A DNA stretch of 64,000 nucleotides. It comes from JBBQXK01 sp038209775. GTDB taxonomy: Bacteria; Pseudomonadota; Alphaproteobacteria; Rhodobacterales; Rhodobacteraceae. Positions 63,394-64,000 of this stretch are shown here, piece after piece (position 1 is the stretch's first letter; each line of letters starts with the position of its first letter). Position numbers and translations under genes: made by a program. Below the pieces are notes generated by a model. That model was given only the letters and a program-made list of their open reading frames with translations. It searched no databases and was not told where the DNA came from. The stretch is taken from positions 86,336-150,335 of the forward strand of contig JBBQXK010000003.1 in the NCBI GenBank assembly GCA_038209775.1, in the 5' to 3' direction.

Positions 63394-64000
63394 TCAGGCG
63401 CCTTCGACGAGCGGCCAGTAGAAATCGGGGGGCAACCCGGCCTCGGCGCGCTTTTCGGTGTTGAAGGGGGGCTTCAGGGTGCCGTGGAAGTGGCGGCGGA
63501 CAAGGGCGTGGAACGCATCCTTGGGGTCCAGACCGTCGCGGCCACAAAGCCAGTTGAACCATTTCGAGCCGTAGGCCACATGCGCCACCTCTTCGCCGTA
63601 GATCGTGGTCAGGGCGGCCACCGCCTGTGCATCGCCCGCCTTGGTAAAGAGCGCGATCATGCCGGGGGTCACATCAAGACCCCGCGCCTCGAGCACCATC
63701 GGCACCACGGCCAGACGCGCCAGGTGGTCGTGGGCCGTATCCTCGGCGGCGCGCCACATGCCTTCGTGGGCGGGAAGTGCGCCGTAGTGGCTGCCGTGTA
63801 CTTCAAGACAGTCGCAGAGCAGGTTGAAATGTTTGGATTCGTCGTCGGCGGCACTGACCCAGTCATCGTAGTAGCCAAGCGGCATCGGCGTGGCTGCAAA
63901 GCGCGCGATGATGTCCCAGTGCAGATCGACGGCGTTCAACTCGATATGGGCCACGGCGTGCAGAAGGGCCACGCGACCGGCGGGTGTGCCGGGGCCACGG
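63394..64000 (-). CDS. DUF455 ferritin-like protein, C-terminal part (runs off window)
   Basis: The frame is open to the window edge. From base 64000 it reads GPGTPAGRVALLHAVAHIEL, which is internal DUF455 sequence, so the N-terminus lies beyond the window. A GTG at 63972 is not the start. Features are the helical E-x-x-H-type metal-binding patterns HAVAHIELNAVDLHWD, SAADDESKHFNLLC and GEEVAHVAYGSKWF, and the end HFHGTLKPPFNTEKR. The fold resembles di-iron ferritin-like proteins such as MiaE, but the function of DUF455 is not established. Confidence 0.87.
   Translation of the reverse strand, partial: RGPGTPAGRVALLHAVAHIELNAVDLHWDIIARFAATPMPLGYYDDWVSAADDESKHFNLLCDCLEVHGSHYGALPAHEGMWRAAEDTAHDHLARLAVVPMVLEARGLDVTPGMIALFTKAGDAQAVAALTTIYGEEVAHVAYGSKWFNWLCGRDGLDPKDAFHALVRRHFHGTLKPPFNTEKRAEAGLPPDFYWPLVEGA

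Overview
The window is GC-rich (roughly two-thirds G+C by eye), densely packed chromosomal DNA. It looks like a member of the Rhodobacteraceae/Paracoccaceae (Alphaproteobacteria). The evidence is the set of family signatures: class II DAHP synthase, PAS_5 protein, DUF2256 next to a photolyase-like gene, prfB without a programmed frameshift and with SPY in the recognition loop, double cold-shock protein, secreted RTX proteins ending in a Hint_2 module, and a FAD/GcvT-type dimethylglycine dehydrogenase beside a liv transporter. No phage, insertion sequence, CRISPR array or rRNA was seen. There are two tRNAs, Pro(TGG) and Leu(CAA).

Layout. 1-6.2 kb: housekeeping genes (PpiD-like fragment, aminotransferase, XGPRT, fabI coupled to a LysE exporter, pdxH, double cold-shock protein, DUF192) and tRNA-Pro. 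6.2-12.75 kb: selO, then kbl and tdh for threonine breakdown. These two are separated by a three-gene periplasmic cassette: an exported protein of unknown function, a Tat-signal small subunit and a GMC flavoprotein with a ferredoxin-like cysteine motif. kbl is preceded by a coupled 13-codon leader. 12.8-16.1 kb: DUF2256 plus photolyase/cryptochrome, dsbB, a YpfJ-type zinc peptidase and tRNA-Leu. 16.1-25.4 kb: two large acidic RTX proteins (772 and 2001 aa) that both end in the same ~195-residue Hint module. This is the most unusual locus in the window. 25.4-35 kb: a MobA/MocA-like nucleotidyltransferase and a minus-strand run made of a branched-chain-amino-acid-type ABC transporter, two small exported proteins embedded among its genes, and a dimethylglycine/sarcosine dehydrogenase.

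35-39.2 kb: PQQ-type sugar dehydrogenase, GlxA-type AraC regulator, class II DAHP synthase and a PAS_5 protein. 39.3-51.7 kb: a long plus-strand series with start/stop overlaps between most genes. It begins with yicC, gmk and a gamma carbonic anhydrase and runs into a surface-glycan set: NeuB-like synthase, three glycosyltransferases, NeuC-like epimerase and two tandem WaaA-like Kdo-transferase paralogues. It converges on a minus-strand SDR, CMP-nonulosonate synthetase and Gfo/Idh oxidoreductase unit. 51.8-55.2 kb: DUF502, psuG/psuK and a DsbA-like protein. 55.2-64 kb: cell-wall genes (AmiC-type amidase, PBP1A, bactofilin with M23 peptidase), a small ParE-type toxin-antitoxin pair, prfB and a DUF455 protein cut by the window edge.

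Recurring themes are translational coupling (ATGA/GTGA overlaps) and a dispersed intergenic element, a G/C hairpin followed by a GGGATACTTGGGCAAAGATGAA-like tail, seen four times. One copy appears to supply the start codon of waaA. The most testable new ideas are the repeated pre-Hint module in the RTX proteins, the loss of all four structural-zinc cysteines in Tdh, an 11-bp helically phased repeat array upstream of amiC, and the mixed nonulosonate/Kdo-transferase glycan locus.
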